A stretch of 64,000 nt of DNA, from the NCBI RefSeq assembly GCF_001729765.1, contig NZ_CP017181.1, positions 1,240,001-1,304,000 on the forward strand, written 5' to 3'. This DNA comes from Enterobacter kobei (GTDB lineage: Bacteria > Pseudomonadota > Gammaproteobacteria > Enterobacterales > Enterobacteriaceae). This document shows, piece by piece, positions 1 to 8,403 of this stretch (position 1 is its first letter; every line of letters starts with the position of its first letter). Under the pieces are notes generated by a model that did no database searches, was not told the DNA's origin, and saw only the letters and a list, made by a program, of their open reading frames with translations. The translations under genes were made by a program, and so were the position numbers.

Positions 1-155
1 CCGCTGAAGGTATCGGCCGTGATGCGTCTGACCTGCTGCGTAAAGTGAAAGCCGCTCAGTACGTGGCTTCCCACCCAGGCGAAGTGTGCCCGGCGAAATG
101 GAAAGAAGGCGAAGCGACGCTGGCTCCATCTTTAGACCTGGTCGGCAAGATCTAA
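1..155 (+). CDS. ahpC: AhpC, alkyl hydroperoxide reductase peroxiredoxin subunit (C-terminal 50 residues only)
   Basis: The window opens inside this gene; frame 3 reads without a stop to TAA at 153-155. The visible tail contains the motif [10 protein letters not shown], whose cysteine is the resolving cysteine of typical 2-Cys peroxiredoxins, and ends DLVGKI as AhpC does. AhpC reduces hydrogen peroxide and organic peroxides in the cytoplasm and is re-reduced by AhpF, whose gene follows in the same direction 185 bp downstream. The start and the peroxidatic cysteine lie outside the window. Confidence 0.95.
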   Translation, partial: AEGIGRDASDLLRKVKAAQYVASHPGEVCPAKWKEGEATLAPSLDLVGKI

Positions 156-201
156 GTCTGCACAGCCTGGCGGCGCCGCGTTTGCACAGGCCTACAGTAT
201 C

Positions 202-232
202 GTAGGCCGGGTAAACGAAGTGCCACCCGGCA
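202..232. repeat. REP-type palindrome between ahpC and ahpF
   Basis: An imperfect inverted repeat of the form GTAGGCCGGGTAA...TGCCACCCGGC. The same unit recurs near 35028-35102 and 55373-55446, all in intergenic DNA, as expected for enterobacterial REP elements. It may protect the upstream ahpC message from 3' decay and so uncouple ahpC from ahpF levels; that is inference. Confidence 0.75.
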
Positions 233-340
233 ATCCATGGGCGCGCCCGCGCCCATTTCATTAGCACCATGATGCAAGTTGCATTCAGGCCGCCCCTATA
301 AGGCAGCTTGCATGATGACGTCTTAAGAGAGGGAAGAACA

Positions 341-1906
341 ATGCTCGACGCGAATATGAAAACCCAGCTCAAGGCCTACCTTGAGAAACTGACCAAACCT
401 GTTGAGCTGATTGCCACGCTGGATGACAGCGCGAAATCGGCAGAGATCAAGGAACTGCTGGCAGAGATCGCTGAACTGTCACCGAAAGTGACCTTCAAAG
501 AAGACAATACGCTTGCTGTCCGTAAGCCTTCTTTCCTGATCGCCAACCCGGGTTCTGATCAGGGGCCGCGCTTTGCCGGCTCTCCGCTGGGGCATGAATT
601 TACCTCACTGGTGCTGGCGCTGCTGTGGACCGGTGGGCATCCGTCTAAAGAAGCGCAGGCTCTGCTGGAGCAGATCCGCGACATCGACGGTGATTTCGAG
701 TTTGAAACCTATTACTCACTCTCCTGTCACAACTGCCCGGACGTGGTGCAGGCGCTGAACCTGATGTCGGTGCTGAACCCGCGCATTAAACACACGGCGA
801 TTGACGGCGGTACGTTCCAGAATGAGATCACCGAGCGTAACGTAATGGGCGTGCCGGCGGTCTATCTGAATGGTCAGGAGTTTGGTCAGGGCCGCATGAC
901 GCTGACGGAAATTGTTGCCAAAGTGGATACTGGCGCAGAAAAACGCGCAGCAGAAGCGCTGAACAAACGTGATGCCTACGATGTGCTGATCGTCGGTTCC
1001 GGCCCGGCGGGCGCGGCAGCGGCGGTTTACTCCGCGCGTAAAGGGATCCGTACCGGTCTGATGGGTGAACGCTTTGGCGGCCAGGTACTGGATACCGTGG
1101 ACATCGAAAACTACATTTCCGTGCCGAAAACCGAAGGCCAGAAACTGGCTGGCGCACTTAAAGCGCACGTCAGCGACTATGACGTGGATGTCATCGACAG
1201 CCAGAGCGCCAGCAAGCTGGTTCCTGCTGCGGTCGAAGGCGGTTTACACCAGATTGAAACGGCATCCGGCGCGGTGCTGAAAGCGCGTAGCATTATCATT
1301 GCCACCGGCGCGAAATGGCGCAACATGAACGTTCCAGGTGAAGATCAGTACCGCACCAAAGGTGTGACCTACTGCCCGCACTGTGACGGTCCGCTGTTTA
1401 AAGGTAAACGCGTAGCGGTGATCGGCGGCGGTAACTCCGGCGTGGAAGCGGCTATCGACCTGGCGGGGATTGTGGAACATGTGACCCTGCTGGAGTTCGC
1501 GCCAGAGATGAAGGCCGACCAGGTTCTGCAGGATAAAGTTCGCAGCCTGAAAAACGTCGACATCATCCTGAACGCGCAGACCACGGAAGTGAAGGGCGAC
1601 GGCAGCAAAGTGACCGGCCTGGAATACCGTGACCGCATCAGCGGCGACGTGCACAGCGTTCAGCTTTCGGGGATTTTCGTGCAGATTGGTCTGCTGCCAA
1701 ACACCACCTGGCTGGAAGGCGCGATTGAGCGCAACCGTATGGGCGAGATCATCATTGATGCGAAATGTGAAACCAGCGTAAAAGGCGTCTTCGCCGCAGG
1801 TGACTGTACGACCGTGCCGTACAAACAGATCATCATTGCCACGGGCGAAGGTGCGAAAGCGTCCCTGAGTTCGTTTGACTATCTGATTCGCACCAAAACC
1901 GCATAA
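341..1906 (+). CDS. ahpF: AhpF, NADH-dependent reductase of peroxiredoxin AhpC
   Basis: Flavoprotein disulfide reductase that passes electrons from NADH to AhpC. The 521-residue protein has the N-terminal double-thioredoxin-fold domain with redox pair SCHNCP, an FAD Rossmann motif ([14 protein letters not shown]), the second redox pair CPHC near residue 345, an NADH motif ([10 protein letters not shown]) and a C-terminal FAD motif (GVFAAGDCT). I start at ATG 341, preceded by AGAGAGGGAAGAAC; an in-frame start at 308 would add 11 residues not expected for AhpF. It follows ahpC with a REP element between and ends at a hairpin terminator. In relatives the pair is under OxyR control; that promoter lies upstream of the window. 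Confidence 0.97.
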   Translation: MLDANMKTQLKAYLEKLTKPVELIATLDDSAKSAEIKELLAEIAELSPKVTFKEDNTLAVRKPSFLIANPGSDQGPRFAGSPLGHEFTSLVLALLWTGGHPSKEAQALLEQIRDIDGDFEFETYYSLSCHNCPDVVQALNLMSVLNPRIKHTAIDGGTFQNEITERNVMGVPAVYLNGQEFGQGRMTLTEIVAKVDTGAEKRAAEALNKRDAYDVLIVGSGPAGAAAAVYSARKGIRTGLMGERFGGQVLDTVDIENYISVPKTEGQKLAGALKAHVSDYDVDVIDSQSASKLVPAAVEGGLHQIETASGAVLKARSIIIATGAKWRNMNVPGEDQYRTKGVTYCPHCDGPLFKGKRVAVIGGGNSGVEAAIDLAGIVEHVTLLEFAPEMKADQVLQDKVRSLKNVDIILNAQTTEVKGDGSKVTGLEYRDRISGDVHSVQLSGIFVQIGLLPNTTWLEGAIERNRMGEIIIDAKCETSVKGVFAAGDCTTVPYKQIIIATGEGAKASLSSFDYLIRTKTA

Positions 1907-1931
1907 AAAAAAGTAAGACGATACCTGCAGT

Positions 1932-1960
1932 AGCCACCTCATCATGGGGTGGCTTTTTTA
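1932..1960 (+). terminator. Intrinsic terminator of ahpCF
   Basis: Stem AGCCACC / GGTGGCT followed by TTTTTTA, 25 bases after the ahpF stop. Confidence 0.85.
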
Positions 1961-2092
1961 TTGGTTTTTTTTATTCTCAATTATTGTCGTGATTGAACGC
2001 TTCATGCGTTAACTACCTGCTTCGATCAAAGAAATTAATAAGCCTGCTGATAATATCTCGTCGTTTTCTGTTGATAAATATTTATATTTAAC

Positions 2093-2668
2093 ATGAATGA
2101 TAAAGATATATTCACACCTTCAATATATGAGGCGTTAACACCCTTTGAAATAAATGGGTTGATGTTTCGTGATTTCTTCAACGCGGCGGATATGACCTCG
2201 CGATGCGCCTCGTTACGCTATTTTTTCCCTGAGAGTGAGTCCTGGCCGCAGGATGAGGCGTTAAACGTCGAGTATGACTTCAATGTGCTGTTTGTCGGCC
2301 CGGCGACGCTGCTGGCGCCACCTTATGCCTCGGTTTATCTGGACGACGAGCCTCTGCTAATGGGGGCGACAACGCTGAGCGTGCGCGAATTCCTGCAGAG
2401 CATTGGGCTGTCCGTTACCGCGGAAAATAGCGTCCCCGACGACCATATCAGCTATGAAATTGAACTGGCCGTAATGCTATTAGTGCATGCCAGACATTCA
2501 CCGCAATATCATGAAGCACTTACCCGTTTTGTCCGCGCGCATCTCGAATTATGGCTCCCGGCATTTATCGCAAAAATAAAGGATTGTGCGAAAACAGCCG
2601 TAATTAAATGCCTCGCCGTGCTACTGACTAATTGGTTTGATGAATTAAAAACGAGAGTAATATTATGA
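2093..2668 (+). CDS. TorD/DmsD-family molybdoenzyme chaperone (uncharacterised)
   Basis: A 191-residue acidic, mostly helical protein. I recognise the TorD/DmsD (NarJ-like) family from its size, the segment LLAPPYASVYLDDEPLLMG and the later helix with HARHSPQYHEALTRFVRAHL, and from its place directly before a Tat-exported molybdoenzyme. Such chaperones bind the twin-arginine leader and hold the catalytic subunit until cofactor and iron-sulfur insertion are complete. Its stop overlaps the start of the next gene by four bases (ATGA), so the two are translationally coupled. The ATG at 2093 has no clear Shine-Dalgarno sequence and the upstream 100 bases are very AT-rich, so expression may be weak or conditional. 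Family is fairly sure; its client is inferred from position. Confidence 0.8.
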   Translation: MNDKDIFTPSIYEALTPFEINGLMFRDFFNAADMTSRCASLRYFFPESESWPQDEALNVEYDFNVLFVGPATLLAPPYASVYLDDEPLLMGATTLSVREFLQSIGLSVTAENSVPDDHISYEIELAVMLLVHARHSPQYHEALTRFVRAHLELWLPAFIAKIKDCAKTAVIKCLAVLLTNWFDELKTRVIL

Positions 2669-4941
2669 CTATTGATAAAGGGCAGCTTAACCGGCGCTCC
2701 TTTTTAAAAGGACTGATTGCGCTAGGTACCGTCGCCGCATTACCCGGCGGATTATTATCCTCCCGATGTGCCATGGCACAACCGCCCATTCCGTTTAACC
2801 CGAAAACCTACAAAATCTTCCGTAACGCCTGTCCGCGTAACTGCTATGACACCTGCAGCTTAAAAACGTGGGTGAAAGATGACGTGATTACCTTCGTCGA
2901 GGGGGCAAGCGAATCCACCTTTACCCACGGTGCGCCGTGCGTGAAAGGGCTGACCTACCCGCGCCGGGTCTACTCGCCGGACCGTATAAAATACCCGATG
3001 ATTCAGGACGGACGCGGCAGCGGCAAATGGCGACGCATCTCCTGGGATGAGGCCATGCAGCGGATCGCCAGCAAGATGCTGGAGATCAAAAAGAAAGATG
3101 GCTCCCTGCTTGGCCTGGCGCTGACCAAATATTCCGGCAACCTGGGGGTGATGAGCTATGCCGTGGAGGGGATGATGTCCTCGCTCGGCTACACCACGCG
3201 TTTTGCCGGTACGCCGTGCTGGCCTGCGGGCATTGACGCACAGCACTACGACATGGGCGACATGTGGTGTAACGACCCGGAAGATCTAGTTAAAGCCAAA
3301 TACATTATCCTCTGGGGGGCGAACCCGGCCTGGTGCTCCATGCACACCATGAAGTACATCTATCAGGCCCGCGAGAAAGGGGCGAAAGTGGTGGTTATCG
3401 ATCCGCTGTTCTCGCAAACTGCCGCGAAAGCCGACCTCTATCTGCGCGTGCGTTCAGGTTCAGACGGTGCGCTGGCGCTGGGTATGGCGCGCCATCTGGT
3501 GGACACCGGCCGCGTGGACCAGGAGTTCGTCAATCATTTCGCGCACGGGTATCCGGAGTTTGAGCAGTACTTGCTCAACAACATCACGGTAGAGTGGGCA
3601 TCGGAAATTTGTGGTCTGGCGCCGGATGTGATTCGCCAGCTTGCCGAGGAGTTCACGGCGGTTAAGCCTTCCACCGTCTGGATTGGTTACGGTATGCAGC
3701 GCCACGTGAACGGCGGCGCGAACGTGCGTGCGATTGATGCCTTTGTCGCCATGACCGGCAATATCGGCGTAGAAGGCGGTGGCGCTCGCTACGGCCATCT
3801 GCAGACCTGGGGCTATAACTACCACGCAATGACGCAGACACCCCCGGTGGGTTCTGTAGGGATGGAAGGGGCATCAGGCCCGGTGGGCGAGTTTGTCAGC
3901 GATAGCGGCGAAAAGCGCAAGTACTCTGACCGCGCGCTCAACCTGAACCAGACTGCGCAAAGCATTCTGGACGCCAACGATCCCCCTATCCGCATGCTGT
4001 GGGTGGCCTGTAAGAACCCGTTTGCCCAGGACTTCGACCGCAACAAGATGAAAAAAGCGTTCGACAAGCTGGAAATGATGGTGTGCGTGGATCAGTTCTT
4101 TAACGAGACGGTTCAGCACGCGGATATCGTTCTGCCTGTCACCACCACCTTCGAGCACTGGAGCGCCTCTTCGTCTTACTGGCACTACTGGCTGACGGTA
4201 AACGAACCTGCCATCAAGCCGATGTACGAATGCAAGAGCGACCTGGATATTGCCGTGTTGCTCTCCCGTACCATCAACAAAATGGAACCGGGCTCTTGCA
4301 CCTTCCCACAGGATGTTGACCAGAAAAAATGGCTGGATCTGGAATTCAACGACGGGCTGGCGAAGCAGTTTGGCATCAGCTCCTGGGACGATCTGCTGAA
4401 GGGGCCGGTGAAGGCCAAAATGCCGAGCAGCGCAGCCTGGCACGATCGGAAGTTCAAAACGCCGTCAGGCAAGTATGAGTTTTTATCCGCGCGCTGCGAA
4501 GAGAACGGCCATAAAGCACTGCCGGAATATCTGCCAGCCGCAGAAGGTAAACTGCCGTTCCAGCTCTTTACGCCGCACCTGCAGTACGGCCTGCATTCGC
4601 AGTTCGTTAACCTTGACTGGATGCAGGTCTTCTGGCCGGAGCCCTTTGTCTATATCCACCCGGTTGCTGCGAAGAAAAAGGGGATCCGAGACCTGGCGAC
4701 AGTGCGGGTATTCAACGAGATCGGCGAGGTTCAACTGCGTGCCAAAGTCACCACCAATGTACCGGAAGATTTCCTGGTCATGTACGAATCCTGGTTCAAC
4801 AAGCTCAGCTATAACGTGCAGAACGTGGTGAAAGATACCCCGGCCGATATGGGTAAAATGGCCACCGGTGCACCGGGCGCGGCTATTCACGATCAGTTTG
4901 TCGATATTGTCCTCATTGCCAATGAAGGAGCGGACGCATGA
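2665..4941 (+). CDS. Tat-exported molybdopterin oxidoreductase catalytic subunit (DMSO reductase superfamily, substrate unknown)
   Basis: A 758-residue protein of the molybdopterin bis-MGD oxidoreductase family. Residues 10-40 form a twin-arginine leader (NRRSFLKG, hydrophobic stretch, SSRCAMAQP cleavage region). An N-terminal [4Fe-4S] site is visible as C56-x3-C60-x3-C64 ... C92. The loop GTPCWPAG places a cysteine (C185) where family members put their molybdenum ligand; DmsA and TorA use serine there, whereas polysulfide/thiosulfate-type enzymes use cysteine. The C-terminal third carries the usual MGD-binding domain. It is coupled by ATGA overlaps to the chaperone gene before it and the ferredoxin gene after it. 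It is probably a periplasm-facing reductase or dehydrogenase linked to the quinone pool; I cannot name its substrate. Confidence 0.87.
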   Translation: MTIDKGQLNRRSFLKGLIALGTVAALPGGLLSSRCAMAQPPIPFNPKTYKIFRNACPRNCYDTCSLKTWVKDDVITFVEGASESTFTHGAPCVKGLTYPRRVYSPDRIKYPMIQDGRGSGKWRRISWDEAMQRIASKMLEIKKKDGSLLGLALTKYSGNLGVMSYAVEGMMSSLGYTTRFAGTPCWPAGIDAQHYDMGDMWCNDPEDLVKAKYIILWGANPAWCSMHTMKYIYQAREKGAKVVVIDPLFSQTAAKADLYLRVRSGSDGALALGMARHLVDTGRVDQEFVNHFAHGYPEFEQYLLNNITVEWASEICGLAPDVIRQLAEEFTAVKPSTVWIGYGMQRHVNGGANVRAIDAFVAMTGNIGVEGGGARYGHLQTWGYNYHAMTQTPPVGSVGMEGASGPVGEFVSDSGEKRKYSDRALNLNQTAQSILDANDPPIRMLWVACKNPFAQDFDRNKMKKAFDKLEMMVCVDQFFNETVQHADIVLPVTTTFEHWSASSSYWHYWLTVNEPAIKPMYECKSDLDIAVLLSRTINKMEPGSCTFPQDVDQKKWLDLEFNDGLAKQFGISSWDDLLKGPVKAKMPSSAAWHDRKFKTPSGKYEFLSARCEENGHKALPEYLPAAEGKLPFQLFTPHLQYGLHSQFVNLDWMQVFWPEPFVYIHPVAAKKKGIRDLATVRVFNEIGEVQLRAKVTTNVPEDFLVMYESWFNKLSYNVQNVVKDTPADMGKMATGAPGAAIHDQFVDIVLIANEGADA

Positions 4942-5495
4942 GACGCGCATTTTTAGTGAACAGTGATAAATGTATTGGTTGCCGCGGATGCGCCATGGCC
5001 TGTAAGAGCTTCAACCAGCTCGAACCCGAACGTTTCTGGCGCTATGTCTACCCGCTGGATAAAGAAATTTACCCGCATGAGGAGCGTGCGTTCTTTTCGC
5101 TGGCCTGTAACCACTGTGAAAACCCCGCTTGTCTGGCGGCGTGCCCGGTGGAAGCCTACACCAAACGTGATGATGGCGTGGTGGTGCATAACCCTGAGCG
5201 CTGCATCGGCTGTAAAAACTGTATCCGCAATTGTCCGTATGGCGCTCCGCGCTTCAATGAGGAAACGCAGAAGGCCGAGAAGTGCAGCATGTGCTATGAG
5301 CGTCTGGATATCGGCTTGAATCCTGCCTGCGTTAACGCCTGTCCGGTTGGGGCGCTGACCCTGATCGATCTGGATGCCGATCCGCTGCCAAATAATGCCG
5401 TGCAGTATCCGCCGGGCTTCCCAAAAATGCCGCAGCTTAATCCGGGTACGCGCTTCATTCTGGCACGCCAGCCGAAACAGCCGGGGGACAAATAA
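4938..5495 (+). CDS. Four-cluster ferredoxin subunit of the molybdoenzyme (DmsB-like)
   Basis: A 185-residue electron-transfer subunit with sixteen cysteines in four [4Fe-4S] sets: C12/C15/C18/C22, C57/C60/C65/C69, C89/C92/C95/C99 and C116/C119/C131/C135. This is the arrangement of DmsB, PhsB and NrfC. There is no signal peptide, so it would be exported together with the Tat-leader subunit. Its start overlaps the stop of the catalytic gene by four bases and its stop overlaps the next start by one base (TAATG). It should wire the molybdenum centre to the membrane anchor. The family is certain; the physiological direction of electron flow is not. Confidence 0.92.
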   Translation: MRRAFLVNSDKCIGCRGCAMACKSFNQLEPERFWRYVYPLDKEIYPHEERAFFSLACNHCENPACLAACPVEAYTKRDDGVVVHNPERCIGCKNCIRNCPYGAPRFNEETQKAEKCSMCYERLDIGLNPACVNACPVGALTLIDLDADPLPNNAVQYPPGFPKMPQLNPGTRFILARQPKQPGDK

Positions 5496-6259
5496 TGGAA
5501 AAGTACGAACTGCCGTTGGTGATTTTTACCGTGCTGAGCCAGATGTCCGTTGGGATGACGCTCCTGTTGAGCTGGCGCACGCTGCGTGGCGAAGTGCAGG
5601 GCAACCGTCTTCACTGGCTGATCACGGGGCTGATCCTGGGGGTTGCCTCCATCGCCGCGGTATTGCATCTGGCGCACCCGGAACACGCTTATAATGCGTT
5701 AATCAACCTGAAACATGCCTGGCTGAGCCGTGAGATTCTCGGCGCGACGCTGTATGGCGGCACAATTGGCCTGGCTTTTCTTACGAAAGGCAACAAAGGC
5801 GCAGCGCTGCTGGCGTCCCTGTTCGGGATACTGCTGGTGGTGCAGGGGATGACCTACGCCGCGCCGGCGATGCAGGCCATTGCCAACGGCATCACCATGA
5901 TGCTGTTCTTTGCCACCGTCTGGGTGTTGGGCTGTGCAGCTACACCGCTGCTCGGGATGAAAGCGTCAGCTGTCGCACTGCGTCAGGGCATTATCGCCCT
6001 GATGGCGCTGCTGATTGCCGCACCGGTACTCTGGCTCAGCGGCGGCACCATCATGAAAATGACCGCTCACGCCTGGTTAAGCTCGCCGCTCTATCTGGGC
6101 TGCCTGCTGTGCTGCGTCGTGGGGTTCACGTTGTCGCTAAGGCGCCATCCGATGCAGAAAGCCGTATTTGTTATCCTGCTGGTGGGCGTGGTGCTCAGCC
6201 GCCTGACCTTCTTCGGTGATACCGTCAGTACCATCGTCAATATTGGTCATCTGTACTGA
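5495..6259 (+). CDS. DmsC-like membrane anchor subunit of the molybdoenzyme
   Basis: A 254-residue integral membrane protein with about eight hydrophobic segments, starting MEKYELPLVIFTVLSQMSVG, the typical N-terminus of DmsC-family anchors. In the family this subunit holds the catalytic and iron-sulfur subunits at the membrane and exchanges electrons with menaquinol or menaquinone. It is the last gene of the four-gene operon and is followed at once by a strong terminator. With the three preceding genes it makes a complete complex iron-sulfur molybdoenzyme, absent from this place in E. coli K-12. Confidence 0.85.
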   Translation: MEKYELPLVIFTVLSQMSVGMTLLLSWRTLRGEVQGNRLHWLITGLILGVASIAAVLHLAHPEHAYNALINLKHAWLSREILGATLYGGTIGLAFLTKGNKGAALLASLFGILLVVQGMTYAAPAMQAIANGITMMLFFATVWVLGCAATPLLGMKASAVALRQGIIALMALLIAAPVLWLSGGTIMKMTAHAWLSSPLYLGCLLCCVVGFTLSLRRHPMQKAVFVILLVGVVLSRLTFFGDTVSTIVNIGHLY

Positions 6260-6263
6260 TAAA

Positions 6264-6290
6264 CAAAACCCCGCGCAAGCGGGGTTTTTT
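6264..6290. terminator. Bidirectional terminator between the molybdoenzyme operon and uspG
   Basis: Stem ACCCCGC / GCGGGGT with loop GCAA, flanked by A-tract and T-tract, between convergent genes. Confidence 0.9.
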
Positions 6291-6298
6291 ATGGGCAG

Positions 6299-6727
6299 TT
6301 AACGAACCACCATCACCGGAATGTGGGTATGGCGGATCACGCTGGAGGCGTTTGACCCTAGCAGGTGAGTGGTGATGGAAGGATTGCGTGAACCGATCAC
6401 CACTACGTCTGCATTCAGCTCCGCGGCCAGTTCATTGACGGCATCGCGTACGCTACCGAACCGGACGTGGGTTTTGATGCGCGACGGGTCGATGCTGAAA
6501 TGCCCGACCATGGTTTGCAGGCGCGTCTCGGCTTCGTGCTGTAAGTGCTCTTCGAAGCGACGCACATCGGCGGCAAAGCGGTGCAGACTCAGGCTGGCGG
6601 AGCCCGGCAAGACATGTAAAAGGTGAATAATACCGTCCTGCTGTGCGAGAAATTCCGCGTGACGCACTGCTTTGTCACTCAGTTCCATTTCAAAAACATC
6701 AACCGGCATAATGATTCTCTGATACAT
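6299..6727 (-). CDS. uspG: UspG, universal stress protein G
   Basis: A 142-residue cytoplasmic UspA-family protein. The N-terminus [13 protein letters not shown] and the C-terminal nucleotide-binding loop [20 protein letters not shown] match UspG (YbdQ), which binds and hydrolyses ATP and is induced by stress. I start at ATG 6727, preceded by GGAGAAACGGGT on the minus strand; an upstream in-frame start at 6880 would add 51 residues not found in the family and would overlap a likely small gene. It is convergent with the molybdoenzyme operon. In K-12 ybdR lies between uspG and rnk; it is absent here. Confidence 0.95.
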   Translation of the reverse strand: MYQRIIMPVDVFEMELSDKAVRHAEFLAQQDGIIHLLHVLPGSASLSLHRFAADVRRFEEHLQHEAETRLQTMVGHFSIDPSRIKTHVRFGSVRDAVNELAAELNADVVVIGSRNPSITTHLLGSNASSVIRHTHIPVMVVR

Positions 6728-6876
6728 ACCCGTTTCTCCTTGTTTATAAACGCTGAAATCATTCAACCACAAAATAGTTATGGATTCTGTAATCACTCCG
6801 TCAATTTTGATGACGATCGTGATGCCGCGAAAAAAATCATTGCGCAGCGTGCGGGGCAGAGCGGTGACGTGAGCGT

Positions 6877-6966
6877 TCACCAGTGGCGTTCAAGGTAAAG
6901 CACAGCCGAGACGATGATGGCCACAAAAAGTAAAAAAATGAATGTGATAACCACTATCTCACCCAT
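6877..6966 (-). CDS. Putative 29-residue single-span membrane peptide
   Basis: A short reading frame beginning [20 protein letters not shown] and ending LYLERHW, then TGA. About 20 consecutive hydrophobic residues form one likely transmembrane helix with a short charged tail. A purine-rich GGGGA sits five bases before the ATG. It lies upstream of, and in the same direction as, uspG (150 bp before its start), in the gap where K-12 has ybdR. I do not recognise the family. The composition and ribosome-binding site argue for a real small membrane protein, but no homolog comparison was possible. Confidence 0.55.
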   Translation of the reverse strand: MGEIVVITFIFLLFVAIIVSAVLYLERHW

Positions 6967-7044
6967 GACCGTCCCCACGGCACCAAAACAGATTAAGCGT
7001 GTATTAAGGGGAATAAGGGTGATATAGGAAAATCAGGTGAATTT

Positions 7045-7072
7045 GCGGAAAGAGGATGCGGGTGCATCCTCT
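7045..7072 (-). terminator. Hairpin downstream of rnk
   Basis: Nine-base stem AGAGGATGC / GCATCCTCT followed on the minus strand by TTTCC, 34 bases past the rnk stop. The short U-run makes it a moderate terminator candidate. Confidence 0.5.
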
Positions 7073-7105
7073 GTGCAAAGCGAGTGGGCGCTTGTTCAGA
7101 AGGGA

Positions 7106-7516
7106 TTAACGCAGGTAATCGCCCGCAGCTTCTGGCTGGTAGAGCAGTTCCAGCACTTCCAGATGAGTGGAGGCCCCGCCCGGTAAATCCCAGTGGATGG
7201 TATCTCCTGTGCGCAGTCCCAGCAGTGCGGCGCCGACAGGGGCAAGAACCGAAAGCTGCGCGCTGCTGTCAGTCATCTGAGCCGGGTAAACCAGCGTGCG
7301 GGTCAGCTCTTCACCGGTGGTCAGGTTGCGGAATTTTACCCGGCTGTTCATGGTGACCACGTCATGCGGCATTGACTCAGGTGTGCACATCTGCGCGCGG
7401 TCGAGTTCCTCATTCAGGGCATCGGCCACCGGAAGTGAGGCGAATTCGGCTTTTTCCAGCAATCGGTCGATACGTTCTGCGTCGAGTTCATTGATGATAA
7501 TGGTGGGTCTGGACAT
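7106..7516 (-). CDS. rnk: Rnk, regulator of nucleoside diphosphate kinase (GreA/GreB-fold RNA polymerase-binding protein)
   Basis: A 136-residue protein with the N-terminal coiled-coil-like region ([20 protein letters not shown]) and the C-terminal FKBP-like domain of the GreA family ([29 protein letters not shown]), as in Rnk. Rnk binds RNA polymerase near the secondary channel without cleavage-factor activity and affects nucleoside diphosphate kinase levels. Length and sequence agree with the E. coli protein. It is a single gene, with a strong hairpin in its own 5' leader about 55-80 bases before the ATG. Confidence 0.94.
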   Translation of the reverse strand: MSRPTIIINELDAERIDRLLEKAEFASLPVADALNEELDRAQMCTPESMPHDVVTMNSRVKFRNLTTGEELTRTLVYPAQMTDSSAQLSVLAPVGAALLGLRTGDTIHWDLPGGASTHLEVLELLYQPEAAGDYLR

Positions 7517-7570
7517 TTTTTACTCCATGTCGTTAATGCTGCGTCTAACGCAGAAACCAATCCAAAAGAA

Positions 7571-7599
7571 AACCCTCGCCGTCTGGCAGCGAGGGTTTA
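7571..7599 (-). promoter_or_regulatory. Terminator-like hairpin in the rnk leader
   Basis: AACCCTCG / CGAGGGTT stem followed on the minus strand by TTTTCTTTTGG, 55-85 bases upstream of the rnk start codon. It could end transcripts entering from upstream or act as an attenuator for rnk; the sequence does not decide. Confidence 0.5.
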
Positions 7600-7785
7600 A
7601 CTTACCCGATGATACTGGCTGAACGCTCAAGTTTGAAGTGATGAAGGTCACATTCATGTCCCATATGAATTTTCGCTGAAATTTATTCAGTCTTAATTCC
7701 AGGCGGATTGCGTTACGCTGAGTATCCTGAACCCGGGTGTTGCGCGAAGCATTATGCGTGTCTGCCCCATCAACGAGAGAGCACT

Positions 7786-8403
7786 ATGTACTTCTATCAA
7801 CCGTCTCAGGGGCACGGCCTGCCGCATGACCCGCTGAACGCCATTATTGGTCCCCGTCCGATTGGCTGGATCTCCTCTTGCGATCGGGCCGGTCAGTTGA
7901 ATCTCGCGCCGTATAGCTTCTTTAACTGTTTTAACTATCGCCCGCCGATCATCGGCTTTTCCAGCAACGGCTGGAAAGACAGCGTGCGAAATATTCACGA
8001 GACAAAGGAGTTTGTCTGGAATCTGGCGACGCGCGATCTGGCACATGCCATGAATCAAACCTCGGCTACGCTTCCTCACGATCGGGATGAATTTACCTTT
8101 GCAGGATTAACCCCCGCCGCAAGCCAACTGGTGAGTGCTCCTCGTGTGGCGGAAAGCCCGGTCAATTTTGAGTGCCGCCTTTCTCAGTGCATTCAGCTTA
8201 CCGGAGCCGATGGCACCCCGGTTGATACCTGGCTGGTGCTGGGTGAAGTGGTGGGGATCCATATAGCGGAAACGCTACTGGAAGAGGGGATATACCAGAC
8301 GGCGAAAGCGCAGCCCATCCTGCGAGCGGGTGGGCCGACGGCGTACTATGGGATCAGTGATGAACACCGGTTCGATATGGTGCGCCCGGTGGTGGGTCAA
8401 TAA
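7786..8403 (+). CDS. Flavin reductase family protein (FMN-binding split barrel)
   Basis: A 205-residue protein beginning MYFYQPSQGHGLPHDPLNAI with the family motifs GPRPIGWISS, LAPYSFFN and ETKEFVWNLAT of the flavin reductase/flavoredoxin group that binds FMN non-covalently. The start ATG 7786 follows ACGAGAGAGCACT and matches the conserved N-terminus; an upstream start at 7708 would add 26 unlikely residues. Its last seven bases overlap the end of the convergent rna gene. Its partner and substrate are not evident. It is not present at this place in K-12. Confidence 0.88.
   Translation: MYFYQPSQGHGLPHDPLNAIIGPRPIGWISSCDRAGQLNLAPYSFFNCFNYRPPIIGFSSNGWKDSVRNIHETKEFVWNLATRDLAHAMNQTSATLPHDRDEFTFAGLTPAASQLVSAPRVAESPVNFECRLSQCIQLTGADGTPVDTWLVLGEVVGIHIAETLLEEGIYQTAKAQPILRAGGPTAYYGISDEHRFDMVRPVVGQ

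Noticed and set aside
1244..1945. 233-codon frame opposite ahpF
   Set aside because: Antisense shadow of ahpF, with no recognisable protein features.
2071..2084. FNR-like TTGATAAATATTTA before the chaperone gene
   Set aside because: Only 8 of 10 positions match and it lies within 10 bases of the start codon, not at an activating position.
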